Source of the DNA: Arenibacter troitsensis
GTDB taxonomy: Bacteria; Bacteroidota; Bacteroidia; Flavobacteriales; Flavobacteriaceae
Assembly: GCF_900177645.1 (NCBI RefSeq)
Contig: NZ_FXAO01000001.1
Span: 496,001-560,000 of the forward strand
Direction of reading: 5' to 3'
DNA: 64,000 nt
Below, piece by piece: positions 53,892-64,000 of the stretch (the stretch's first letter is position 1; each line of letters opens with the position of its first letter). A model generated the notes under the pieces. It was not told where the DNA came from, made no database searches, and saw only the letters and a program-made list of their open reading frames with translations. The position numbers and the translations under genes are program-made.

Positions 53892-54142
53892 ATTTTTGGG
53901 AATGCCTCCCAAAATTGATCCCATTGCGTAATTCGAGTCTTTGTAATCTATTGTGAAGTAAAATCCATTGATTTCTCCTTGGATTCATTTTGTATGGTTT
54001 AAGAGGGGTATTTTGTCTTTTTTACCTAGATTTGAAAATGCGGTAAATGGAACGTTTTTAAAGTAAACTTATAAAATTTTCCACCATTAAGCGCGCATAT
54101 CAACGAATCTATTTACAAGAAAAATAATTAAAATATAATTGT

Positions 54143-54961
54143 ATGAAAGTGAGACTGTTTTTGACTTTGGGGGTAGTTTTATTTACAGTTTTTGGTGCAT
54201 TTGCATCCCAGCTTGATACTCTAAAGGTCACAAGTAAGTCCATGGGCAAATCTATTGCCAATCTGGTTATTTTGCCCGATGGCTATTCTGGACAAAAACA
54301 CGCTTATCCGGTACTTTATCTTTTGCACGGAGCAGGGGGCGACCATACGGATTGGGTAACCAAGGTATCGGCCATAAGGGATTATGCCGATACCTATAAC
54401 ATGATAATAGTCTGTCCTGATGGAAGTAGGACCAGTTGGTACTTTGATAGTCCCGTAGATCCATCCATGCGATATGAGACCTATGTTTCCAAGGAGCTTG
54501 TTGAGGCGGTGGATGAAAAATACAACACTCTGCCCAATAGGAAATCCAGGGCTATTACGGGCTTGAGTATGGGCGGCCATGGGGCATTTTATCTGGCCTT
54601 TAAACATCAGGAAGTTTATGGTGCTGCAGGAAGTATGAGCGGGGGTCTGGATATACGCCCTTTTCCAGAAAACTGGGACCTCTCCCAACGCCTGGGCGAT
54701 TATGCCGTAAATCGGGGCAATTGGGAAGATAATACCGTAATCAATTTGGTGTATTTGTTGAAAAAGGACAACCTAAAGCTCATTTTTGACTGTGGAATTA
54801 ACGATTTCTTTTATGATGCCAATAACAGAATGCACCAAAAATTGATGGAAAGAAATATACCCCACGATTATATAGAGCGACCTGGAAGCCATAATTGGGA
54901 TTATTGGGCCAATGCCATTCAATACCAACTTCTATTTTTTGACAGTTTTTTTAAGTCCTAA
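54143..54961 (+). CDS. Secreted esterase D/feruloyl-esterase-like hydrolase (CE1 type)
   Basis: The 272-residue protein is an alpha/beta hydrolase exported by a signal peptide (residues 1-21, ending AFAS). The nucleophile Ser142 lies in GLSMGGHG, the oxyanion region is LLHGAGGDHTDW, and the acid and base are likely Asp221 in CGINDFF and His250 in PGSHNWDYW. It resembles esterases that remove acyl groups from polysaccharides or tributyrin-type esters. The gene is alone, convergent with the ABC-F gene. Confidence 0.85.
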   Translation: MKVRLFLTLGVVLFTVFGAFASQLDTLKVTSKSMGKSIANLVILPDGYSGQKHAYPVLYLLHGAGGDHTDWVTKVSAIRDYADTYNMIIVCPDGSRTSWYFDSPVDPSMRYETYVSKELVEAVDEKYNTLPNRKSRAITGLSMGGHGAFYLAFKHQEVYGAAGSMSGGLDIRPFPENWDLSQRLGDYAVNRGNWEDNTVINLVYLLKKDNLKLIFDCGINDFFYDANNRMHQKLMERNIPHDYIERPGSHNWDYWANAIQYQLLFFDSFFKS

Positions 54962-55022
54962 AGTTGGGGGATAATCTATGGTTGGATTTAGCCTGGAACA
55001 CAGCCTGATATTAATGTTGGGC

Positions 55023-56660
55023 TTAGGCCTTTAAATCTATTTCTTTAAGATTCTCTATTCTGTTGCGTATCAAGAAGGCATCTATGGTCTCAAAATGCTC
55101 TATAACGCGTTTGTCCTTAAATTCGAATACTTTTTGTGACAGTCCTTGAAGAAAATCCCTGTCGTGGGAGACCAATATCAATGTGCCGTCAAAGGCAAGT
55201 AATGCTTCCTTAAGCACGTCCTTGGATTTTAGGTCCAAATGGTTGGTAGGTTCATCCAAGATCAAAAGATTTACCGGTTCCAATAGCAATTTAACCATGG
55301 CCAATCGGGTTTTTTCCCCTCCAGAAAGTACACCTACCTTTTTTTCTAGGTCATCGCCGCTAAACATAAACCTGCCTAGAATATTTTTGATCTGTGTACG
55401 CACGTCCCCTTCCGCTACTTTCTCCACTGTCTGGAAGATGGTGAGTTCAGGATCTAACAAGGAGGCCTGATTTTGGGCAAAATAACCAACTTTTACATTG
55501 TGCCCCAAACTGCATTTTCCCTCAACTTCAATTTCACCCAAAATGGCCTTGATCATTGTAGATTTTCCTTCGCCGTTCCTTCCAACAAAAGAAACCTTTT
55601 CGCCACGCGAAATAGAGAGGTTGGCATCTTTGAAAACCACATGGTCGCCATAACTTTTGGAAAGTCCTTCGGCGGTAACCGGATAGTCGCCCGAACGTAT
55701 GGAAGGTGGGAACCTTAGTTTAAGAGCGGTCGTATCTATTTCATCAATTTCTATAATCTGAAGTTTTTCCAACATTCTTTCCCTGGAGGTAACCTGGTTG
55801 GTTTTGGAATAGGTGCCTTTAAATCTATCAATAAAGGCCTGGTTGTCCGCAATAAATTTTTGCTGTTCCTGATAAGCTTTTATTTGGTGGCTTCGTCTGT
55901 CTTCCCTTAATTGAAGGTAGTGGGTGTAGTTGGCCTTGTAATCATAGATCCTGCCCATAGTTACTTCTATGGTTCTATTGGTAATATTGTCAATAAAGGT
56001 TTTATCATGGGAAATTACAACAACTGCCTTTGCTTTGTTCAGGAGGAAATCCTCCAGCCAAATTACAGATTCGATATCTACGTGGTTGGTAGGCTCATCC
56101 AAAAGTATTAGGTCCGGCTTTTGCAATAATATCTTGGCAAGTTCTATTCTCATTCGCCACCCGCCACTGAATTCACTGGTAAGGCGATGAAAATCTTCGC
56201 GTTTAAACCCTAGTCCCCTCAGCGCTTTTTCAACCTCTGCCTCATAGTTTATTTCCTCTAGCGCATAGAATTTCTCGCCTAGGTCCGATACTTTTTCAAT
56301 GATATTCATATAGGCGTCCGATTCATAATCGGTTCGGGTTTCCAATTCCTTGTTCAGGCGATCAATTTCATCACGCATGCTAAAGATTTCCTTAAAGGCT
56401 TTGGAGGCTTCTTCGAAAACGGTACAGCTATCATTGGTTAGTAAATGTTGCGGCAAATAGGCAATTACAGCGTCCTTTGGATATCGAATATGACCACGGG
56501 TAGCTTTTTGTTCCCCTGCAATTATTTTCATCATGGTCGATTTTCCAGCCCCGTTTTTTCCCATAAGGGCAATCTTATCGTTTTCATTGATAACAAAGGA
56601 AACATCACTAAATAAGGTGTCACCACTAAACTCCACCGCTATTGCATCTACAGATATCAT
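55023..56660 (-). CDS. ABC-F family ATPase (YbiT/Uup-like)
   Basis: ABC-F proteins act on the ribosome to relieve stalling or drug block and have no membrane domain. The 545-residue protein has two ATP sites: Walker A GKNGAGKST with SGGWRMRIELAK and LILLDEPTNHVD, then GRNGEGKST with LSGGEKTRLAM and LLILDEPTNHLD. The linker between them is the P-site tRNA-interacting motif region. A specific resistance role is not indicated. It is a single-gene unit. Confidence 0.92.
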   Translation of the reverse strand: MISVDAIAVEFSGDTLFSDVSFVINENDKIALMGKNGAGKSTMMKIIAGEQKATRGHIRYPKDAVIAYLPQHLLTNDSCTVFEEASKAFKEIFSMRDEIDRLNKELETRTDYESDAYMNIIEKVSDLGEKFYALEEINYEAEVEKALRGLGFKREDFHRLTSEFSGGWRMRIELAKILLQKPDLILLDEPTNHVDIESVIWLEDFLLNKAKAVVVISHDKTFIDNITNRTIEVTMGRIYDYKANYTHYLQLREDRRSHQIKAYQEQQKFIADNQAFIDRFKGTYSKTNQVTSRERMLEKLQIIEIDEIDTTALKLRFPPSIRSGDYPVTAEGLSKSYGDHVVFKDANLSISRGEKVSFVGRNGEGKSTMIKAILGEIEVEGKCSLGHNVKVGYFAQNQASLLDPELTIFQTVEKVAEGDVRTQIKNILGRFMFSGDDLEKKVGVLSGGEKTRLAMVKLLLEPVNLLILDEPTNHLDLKSKDVLKEALLAFDGTLILVSHDRDFLQGLSQKVFEFKDKRVIEHFETIDAFLIRNRIENLKEIDLKA

Positions 56661-56917
56661 ATCTCAAATTTAAGTCTGCAAAACTATAAAAAAGGGGGAT
56701 ACCCAGCGCATTTTATTGGGGCATTGGACGAATGTTTTTTATAGACGCTATAAAGAAGCTGTTTAATACTTCGTTCAACCATGAAATACCTATTTTTAAG
56801 GAACAGCAGCCCCAGGGCCCAAAACTTACCTTTGCTGTGTTAAAGCGATGGTGGCAAAGTTTTAAACATTAGGTTTTTTAGGGCTTTTATGGTGAATAGC
56901 CAATCCATTTTGGATTA

Positions 56918-57628
56918 TTATTTCGATCTTGTCCTCTTTCGAAGTTTCATGAGTCGGTCTTTGTAATACACCTTCAGTTCGTCCACAAAGCTCATTGGGT
57001 TTTCGTACTCCGTCAATACTTTGTAGGTATGCCTGTTTTTGGTCTCAGCCAATTCCTCCTGCAGTATTTTAAGTTCCATCTTTAAGTACGCAAGTTCGGG
57101 ACCCTTTGATGGATCTTGATTTTTGGGAGGTACTATCAAGGTGTTGCCGCTAAAAATGTGCGCATGATAAGCCTTTAGGGCGGTTAAATCCCCGGATCGG
57201 TATATTTCTATTAGCTTGGTAGTAATTTCCGTGGCCAAATCCAACTTATCGGTTTGCATAGAAAACTTATCAGGATGTACATATAACATGGCCTCTCGGT
57301 ACAATTGCTTCCGTTGCTCCTGCTCCATTGGGTTCTTTATAGGAATTGGTTTGGGCTGATTGGAGCTTAGGATTCCAGTCTGGTCAAAGTTTTTTCCACG
57401 TTTTTTTTGTGCCAAACGTTTAGCCTTTTTTGCTTTTTTCTGCTGCTTATATAGTAATGATAGTTCTTGTTCCTCAATTATTTCGTCTTCAATTTTTGCA
57501 CGAAGAAGGTTTTCAAAAGCAGAGGTCCTTTGATTTACATCATTGATTTCAATTTGCAGGCGGTTAATCTCCGCCTTCAGGAGCTGAATTTGGGTCGGGA
57601 GTTCGCTGGGAAGGTGATTTTCACTCAT
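56918..57628 (-). CDS. J-domain-like coiled-coil protein of unknown function
   Basis: The 236-residue protein has an N-terminal coiled coil (LLKAEINRLQIEINDVNQRT), a very basic linker (KKAKKAKRLAQKKRGK), then a segment RKQLYREAMLYVHPDKFS with the HPD tripeptide that defines J domains, and a C-terminal second coiled coil. J domains stimulate Hsp70 ATPase, but no zinc or peptide-binding domain is attached. The start is ATG 57628; the frame extends upstream to 57733 without a good start context. Confidence 0.6.
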   Translation of the reverse strand: MSENHLPSELPTQIQLLKAEINRLQIEINDVNQRTSAFENLLRAKIEDEIIEEQELSLLYKQQKKAKKAKRLAQKKRGKNFDQTGILSSNQPKPIPIKNPMEQEQRKQLYREAMLYVHPDKFSMQTDKLDLATEITTKLIEIYRSGDLTALKAYHAHIFSGNTLIVPPKNQDPSKGPELAYLKMELKILQEELAETKNRHTYKVLTEYENPMSFVDELKVYYKDRLMKLRKRTRSK

Positions 57629-57814
57629 GGGTTCCAGTTGATAGGAATCATATTTTGAGGGCAATTTAAACAATAAAAATTGCCCAATCGGAGTTCTTAT
57701 GGTGTTGTGGCTTAAAAGAAAAAAAAGTAACAAAGATATTGTGGGCGTGTCATAGGCGTGATTTTGAAAAATTTAAATTGTCCACAAAACGATTTTGATC
57801 AAAAAAATAAAGAG

Positions 57815-58249
57815 ATGGGAAATTTTAAAAGTATTGTCAATTTTGGATTTGTAGTTTACATTATGTTGCTGGGGTTTTCTTCCCATGCTGTTGAAAATGC
57901 AAATCAATTCGCTGTTGGGGTTAGAAATAGCCCCTTACTGATGGGCGAGGAAAATTTTCTGGGCAATTGGAAATATTCCGCCGAAAATGTGCCTTATGAG
58001 TACGCTAAAGGGATATTGTTTGTATCCAAAAAGGATGGTGTGCTAAAGGTTGTGGCTGCCTTACGGGGAGGGGAGCGTATAGCACAGGAGGTTAGGGTAG
58101 AAGATAATACCTTGTCATTCAACCTTAACTTGGAAGGTCATATAGTATCTGTGAGCCTCAATGTGATAGCTGATAAAATAAGTGGGAAGGCCAGTTCAGA
58201 TGATGGTGTTTTTCAACTATCGGGGGAAAGGCGTTTAGATCCTGAATAA
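57815..58249 (+). CDS. Small secreted protein of unknown function, paralogue of the one at 26835
   Basis: The 144-residue protein has a signal peptide (VVYIMLLGFSSHA) and one beta-rich domain: LGNWKYSAENVPYEYAKGIL, then LSFNLNLEGHIVSVSLNVIA and ISGKASSDDGVFQLSGERR. Order and spacing match the 139-residue protein at 26835. Note the shared VPYEY and the K-A-S-S-[DE]-[DE]-G-x-F end. The start is ATG 57815; the in-frame ATG at 57758 adds 19 polar residues in front of the signal peptide. Confidence 0.65.
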   Translation: MGNFKSIVNFGFVVYIMLLGFSSHAVENANQFAVGVRNSPLLMGEENFLGNWKYSAENVPYEYAKGILFVSKKDGVLKVVAALRGGERIAQEVRVEDNTLSFNLNLEGHIVSVSLNVIADKISGKASSDDGVFQLSGERRLDPE

Positions 58250-58291
58250 GATGTTTAATTTTCTAGGTCTGCTTGGATTCCCTTAGGCCAT

Positions 58292-58327
58292 AAAAAAAAA
58301 CCGAAGTCAAGAACTTCGGTTTTTTTC
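58292..58327. terminator. Bidirectional terminator between convergent genes
   Basis: CCGAAGT (58301-58307) and ACTTCGG (58313-58319) form a stem flanked by nine A and seven T, so it works on both strands. It serves the small protein gene on the left and the DUF2911 gene on the right. Confidence 0.88.
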
Positions 58328-58346
58328 TTATAACAAAATTATATTC

Positions 58347-58886
58347 TTAAAAGGTAATTGGTACGGAAACTCTTGTATTTCCCCATCCCAAAACCATGTG
58401 GGTACCATTGTCAACATCTTTATAAGCAATGGAAAAGGCATCCAATGATTCGGATGCATTGCTAACACTTGCAGGTACGCGAACTACGTCCGCATCTTCC
58501 TGATAGGAATAGGCGCCCCATTGATTTAAATTCTTGTTCAGTATTATGGTCCATTCCTTATTGCCTGGGATAGTAAACAAGGAATAGGTGCCAGCAGCAA
58601 CTGCTTTGCCGCCTACAGTGGCATCTTTATAAAAAATAATCTCTGGGGCCTCATTGGCTCCAGTTCTCCATACTTTCCCGGCAGGGGCAAGTTCAGAGAT
58701 TGAACGTCCTTTTAATTGTGGTCGACTATAAGTTACGCGAACCAATTTTTCCGAAACTTTATAATCAGTAGGATAGGAGGCAATGTCTGCCGGACTCTTG
58801 TCCAATCCACTGAATTTCTGCGCCATAGCTTCAGAACTAAAGGCTAATGCAATAACCATAAGTGTAATCGTAAATAAATTTTTCAT
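58347..58886 (-). CDS. DUF2911 domain protein, secreted
   Basis: The 179-residue protein has a signal peptide (residues 1-22, ending AMAQ) and the DUF2911 pattern: VTYSRPQLKGRSI, VWRTGANEAPEI, AAGTYSLFTIPGNKEWTII and LNKNLNQWGAYSY. The family is widespread in Bacteroidota and has no assigned role. It may be bound to the outer membrane or periplasmic. Confidence 0.88.
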   Translation of the reverse strand: MKNLFTITLMVIALAFSSEAMAQKFSGLDKSPADIASYPTDYKVSEKLVRVTYSRPQLKGRSISELAPAGKVWRTGANEAPEIIFYKDATVGGKAVAAGTYSLFTIPGNKEWTIILNKNLNQWGAYSYQEDADVVRVPASVSNASESLDAFSIAYKDVDNGTHMVLGWGNTRVSVPITF

Positions 58887-59025
58887 TTTTTTTTGTTTTA
58901 GTGATTGTCAAATTTAAGTAGTATTCCCATTAATCTGAATTAAAAGTCGGTAAATTTTAGACACCTTACAAAATAGTGGGTTGGTGTAAGTGAATTCAAC
59001 TATATATTAACAATATATAGGTATT

Positions 59026-59060
59026 TTATAATTTATAGTTTTAAATTATAACTATTTTTG
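59026..59060 (+). promoter_or_regulatory. AT palindrome and -7 box upstream of asnB
   Basis: TTATAATTTA (59026-59035) and TAAATTATAA (59042-59051) are perfect 10-bp arms with a 6-bp spacer, ending directly before TATTTTTG (59053-59060), a TAnnTTTG box. The asnB ATG is 67 bases downstream. No -33 TTTG is present; the palindrome occupies that space. The region is almost pure A/T, so the palindrome needs caution. Confidence 0.4.
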
Positions 59061-59127
59061 GATTTTATATTTTATAATATATATATTAACTTGATATTTG
59101 CTTAAAAATTGACAAAAATATTATTGT

Positions 59128-60798
59128 ATGTGTGGAATTGTATGTGCCTTTGATGTAAAGGAGAGTACTGAGGTTTTAAGACCTCAATTGCTGGAGATGT
59201 CCAAGAAAATTAGACATAGGGGTCCAGACTGGAGTGGCATATTTGCCGATGATAAGGCTATTTTGGCTCATGAGCGTTTGGCGATCGTTGATCCGGCGTC
59301 GGGAAAACAACCTTTGTTCAGTCCGGATAAGAAATTGGTTTTGGCCGCTAATGGTGAGATCTATAACCATAGGGAACTGCGTAAGCAATTTGCCGGAACC
59401 TATGATTTTCAGACCGAGTCTGATTGTGAGGTAATTTTGGCCCTTTATCAGAAGAAAGGAGTTGATTTCTTAGATGAAATGAACGGTATTTTTGGCTTTG
59501 CGATCTACGATTCGGAAAAGGATGAATATTTTATTGCAAGAGATCATATGGGGATTATTCCACTATATGTAGGTTGGGATATTAACGGTACCTTTTACGT
59601 GGCGTCCGAATTAAAGGCGTTGGAAGGAACCTGTACCAAGATACAATTGTTTCCTCCGGGCCATTACTTACACAGCAAGGATGGGGAGTTTAAAAGATGG
59701 TATACCCGCGATTGGATGGAATATGATGCCGTAAAGGATAATGAGACTAGCATTCAGGCCATTAAAGAGGCCTTGGAAGCTGCGGTACACAGACAACTCA
59801 TGTCCGATGTGCCTTACGGCGTTCTCCTTTCGGGTGGATTGGATTCTTCGGTAACCTCTGCTATAGCAAAAAAATATGCCCAAAAGAGAATTGAGTCCGA
59901 TGATACAACGGATGCCTGGTGGCCGCAATTGCATTCATTTTCGGTAGGATTGGAAGGTTCTCCGGATTTGGCCGCTGCACAAAAGGTGGCAAAGCACATA
60001 GGTACCGTGCACCACGAAATAAAATTTACCATACAGGAAGGTTTGGATGCCATTAAGGATGTTGTTTACAATCTGGAGACTTATGATATTACTACCATTA
60101 GGGCATCTACCCCAATGTATTTAATGGCCAGGGTTATAAAATCTATGGGCATTAAAATGGTACTGTCAGGAGAAGGGGCAGATGAGCTTTTCGGAGGCTA
60201 CTTATATTTTCATAAGGCACCTAGTCCAAAGGATTTCCATGAGGAAACTGTGCGTAAATTGGATAAACTTCATATGTACGATTGTCTAAGGGCGAACAAA
60301 TCCCTGGCCGCTTGGGGAATAGAAGGAAGGGTTCCGTTTTTGGACAAGGAATTTATGGACGTAGCCATGAGAATTAACCCGCAGGATAAGATGATCAATG
60401 GGGAACGTATGGAGAAATGGGTGGTGCGTAAGGCTTTTGAGGATATGCTTCCAGAAAGTGTTGCATGGAGACAAAAGGAACAATTTTCGGATGGAGTTGG
60501 TTACAGTTGGATAGATACCTTAAAAGAAATAGTACAGAAGGAAGTTACGGATGATCAATTGGCAAATGCCAAATATAGGTTCCCGTTGCAGACACCTACC
60601 TCCAAGGAAGAGTTTTATTATCGCTCCATTTTTGAAGAGCATTTCCCATCAGATGCCGCTGCATTATGTGTTCCCCAGGAACCTTCTGTGGCTTGTAGTA
60701 CCAAAATTGCCCTGGAATGGGACGAGGCCTTTAAGAACATGAACGATCCTTCCGGTAGGGCTGTGTCCAAGGTGCATTCGGATGCTTATGTAAAATAA
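59128..60798 (+). CDS. asnB: Asparagine synthase B, glutamine-hydrolysing
   Basis: AsnB makes asparagine from aspartate, glutamine and ATP. The 556-residue protein has Cys2 as the Ntn-type nucleophile (MCGIVCAFD), the glutaminase region with RGPDWSG, and the synthetase PP-loop SGGLDSS near residue 234, followed by GEGADELFGGY. The length and the DKEFMDVAMRINP segment are those of AsnB. It is a single-gene unit ended by a good terminator. Confidence 0.96.
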   Translation: MCGIVCAFDVKESTEVLRPQLLEMSKKIRHRGPDWSGIFADDKAILAHERLAIVDPASGKQPLFSPDKKLVLAANGEIYNHRELRKQFAGTYDFQTESDCEVILALYQKKGVDFLDEMNGIFGFAIYDSEKDEYFIARDHMGIIPLYVGWDINGTFYVASELKALEGTCTKIQLFPPGHYLHSKDGEFKRWYTRDWMEYDAVKDNETSIQAIKEALEAAVHRQLMSDVPYGVLLSGGLDSSVTSAIAKKYAQKRIESDDTTDAWWPQLHSFSVGLEGSPDLAAAQKVAKHIGTVHHEIKFTIQEGLDAIKDVVYNLETYDITTIRASTPMYLMARVIKSMGIKMVLSGEGADELFGGYLYFHKAPSPKDFHEETVRKLDKLHMYDCLRANKSLAAWGIEGRVPFLDKEFMDVAMRINPQDKMINGERMEKWVVRKAFEDMLPESVAWRQKEQFSDGVGYSWIDTLKEIVQKEVTDDQLANAKYRFPLQTPTSKEEFYYRSIFEEHFPSDAAALCVPQEPSVACSTKIALEWDEAFKNMNDPSGRAVSKVHSDAYVK

Positions 60799-60858
60799 TG
60801 TTGCTCAGTAGGAGAATAAGATTTTTATAGATCAAGTTTTTAGTTTATTAGTGTAAAT

Positions 60859-60889
60859 GAGGCATCCTTTAGAGGGTGCCTCTTTTTTT
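60859..60889 (+). terminator. Terminator of asnB
   Basis: GAGGCATCC (60859-60867) pairs with GGGTGCCTC (60874-60882) with one G-T pair, followed by seven T. Confidence 0.9.
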
Positions 60890-63261
<2,372 letters not shown>

Positions 63262-63281
63262 AAAATAGTGTTTACACAACA

Positions 63282-63311
63282 AAAACTCGCACCAGTGGTG
63301 CGAGTTTTTTA
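63282..63311 (+). terminator. Terminator of gyrB
   Basis: AAAACTCGCACCA pairs with GGTGCGAGTTTT almost without a loop, followed by T. It begins 20 bases after the stop. Confidence 0.92.
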
Positions 63312-63334
63312 GTTTTAGCAAAAATCTAAGAGTT

Positions 63335-64000
63335 ATGAAGTATTTGTTTTTAACCGGAATTTTGTTTTTCAGTGTAGCAGGTTTTTCGCAAGCCAACGTT
63401 AACGAACTGTTTGCCGCAGGTATCAATGATGCGGAAAAATTTTCAGATAGTTATTTCGGCCCGGTCTCCGAGGGCGCTATTTATAGTTTGTCCAATGGAT
63501 GGTACAACTCTGCCGATTCCAAACCCTTGGGTGGTTTTGAAATATCGATAATTGGAAATATGACTTCCTTTAAAAATAAGGAAGACAAAAAGACTTTTGT
63601 TCTTAATACAGCCGATTATGAAAATCTGCAGTTTGTAGATGGAAGCACTTCCAAAGCGGTTTCAACGGCTTTGGGGGATCTTGAGGGGATTGATGTTTTC
63701 GTGGAAGGTGAGGTGCTTGGGATAACTACTCGAGAGGAATTTGAATTGCCGACCGGACTTGCGTCAGAAAACATCAACTTTATACCAACAGCCTTTTTAC
63801 AGTTAAGTGTGGGACTTATAAAGGGGATGGAAGTGAAGGCTAGGTTTTTGCCTAAAATTGATACTGAGGATGTTGCCCTGGGCTTGTACGGCGTTGGGCT
63901 TCAATATGACTTTTCTAAATTATTGCCAGCCGATAAAATATTGCCAATTGCGTTGTCGGCAGTGGCAGGGTATACACATTTAAATGCCTCCTACGATTTT
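63335..64000 (+). CDS. Secreted DUF6588-like protein, 5' part (runs off the right edge)
   Basis: An open frame of 222 codons starts at ATG 63335 and continues to the window edge. It has a signal peptide (MKYLFLTGILFFSVAGFSQ), then AGINDAEKFSDSYFGPVSEG, NGWYNSADSKPLGGFEISI and strand-rich segments ending VALGLYGVGLQYDFSKLLP. This is the layout of DUF6588 proteins, probably outer-membrane beta-barrels of unknown role, and the match is from memory. The C-terminus lies outside. Confidence 0.65.
   Translation, partial: MKYLFLTGILFFSVAGFSQANVNELFAAGINDAEKFSDSYFGPVSEGAIYSLSNGWYNSADSKPLGGFEISIIGNMTSFKNKEDKKTFVLNTADYENLQFVDGSTSKAVSTALGDLEGIDVFVEGEVLGITTREEFELPTGLASENINFIPTAFLQLSVGLIKGMEVKARFLPKIDTEDVALGLYGVGLQYDFSKLLPADKILPIALSAVAGYTHLNASYDF

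Overview
The window looks like a chromosome segment of a marine member of the Flavobacteriaceae (Bacteroidota), in the Zobellia/Maribacter/Arenibacter range; I cannot fix the genus from sequence alone. The reasons are an AT-rich sequence, several promoters with the Bacteroidota -7 box TAnnTTTG, a tmRNA whose tag reads GENNYALAA, a SusC/SusD pair, many secreted lipoproteins, sulfatases and alginate lyases, and housekeeping genes (kdsA, typA, asnB, gyrB) of the expected type.

Layout. 1-2087: the N-terminal part of a giant secreted adhesin-like protein with 83-residue HYR repeats, on the minus strand and running off the left edge. 2826-4189: a Crp/Fnr regulator and the tmRNA gene ssrA, with hairpin-rich flanks. 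4611-17198: housekeeping and accessory genes, namely an AlaDH/PNT-type dehydrogenase, a DUF1801 protein, a sulfatase, kdsA, typA, an SDR, a lipoprotein, a ROK kinase, a second sulfatase and a membrane/Nudix-like fusion. 17469-28815: a four-part ThuA/PQQ-type dehydrogenase/PKD/cytochrome c lipoprotein, ftsE, a TPR protein with its outer-membrane barrel partner, a small secreted protein, an OmpA-family protein and a cold-shock protein. 29212-31892: a SIS protein, an Nramp-like transporter and a KDPG aldolase. 32094-48622: an alginate utilization locus. 49056-53149: two sialidase-fold proteins and a sulfatase. 53283-64000: a cysteine-cluster protein, an esterase, an ABC-F ATPase, a J-domain-like protein, a paralogue of the earlier small secreted protein, a DUF2911 protein, asnB, gyrB and the start of a DUF6588-like protein.

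The alginate locus is the centre of interest. Secreted lyases (a PL6 and a polypeptide with two PL7 modules) cut alginate, and SusC/SusD bind and import the oligomers. The cupin KdgF linearises unsaturated uronate to DEH, SDR enzymes reduce DEH to KDG, an ExuT-like MFS carrier moves monomers, and the KDPG aldolase finishes the pathway. KDG kinase and a PL17 exolyase are not in the window. A GntR/FCD regulator, like AusR of Zobellia, sits in the middle. I find its probable operator, tandem TTGGTWWACCAR palindromes 13 bp apart, at four promoters: in front of the regulator itself, susC, the PL7-kdgF-SDR operon, and the divergent PL6 / TIM-barrel-RraA pair. At every site the palindromes abut a TAnnTTTG box.

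The best candidates for something undescribed are: this operator/promoter module with overlapping back-to-back -7 boxes; a probable antisense small RNA in the susC leader, ending in a strong plus-strand terminator at 40281-40315; an 18-nt element shared by the leaders of susC and the MFS gene; and signs of repeated lyase duplication and decay (the tandem PL7, a 47-codon lyase stub, and a duplicated promoter). No rRNA, tRNA, CRISPR array, insertion sequence or phage gene was found.
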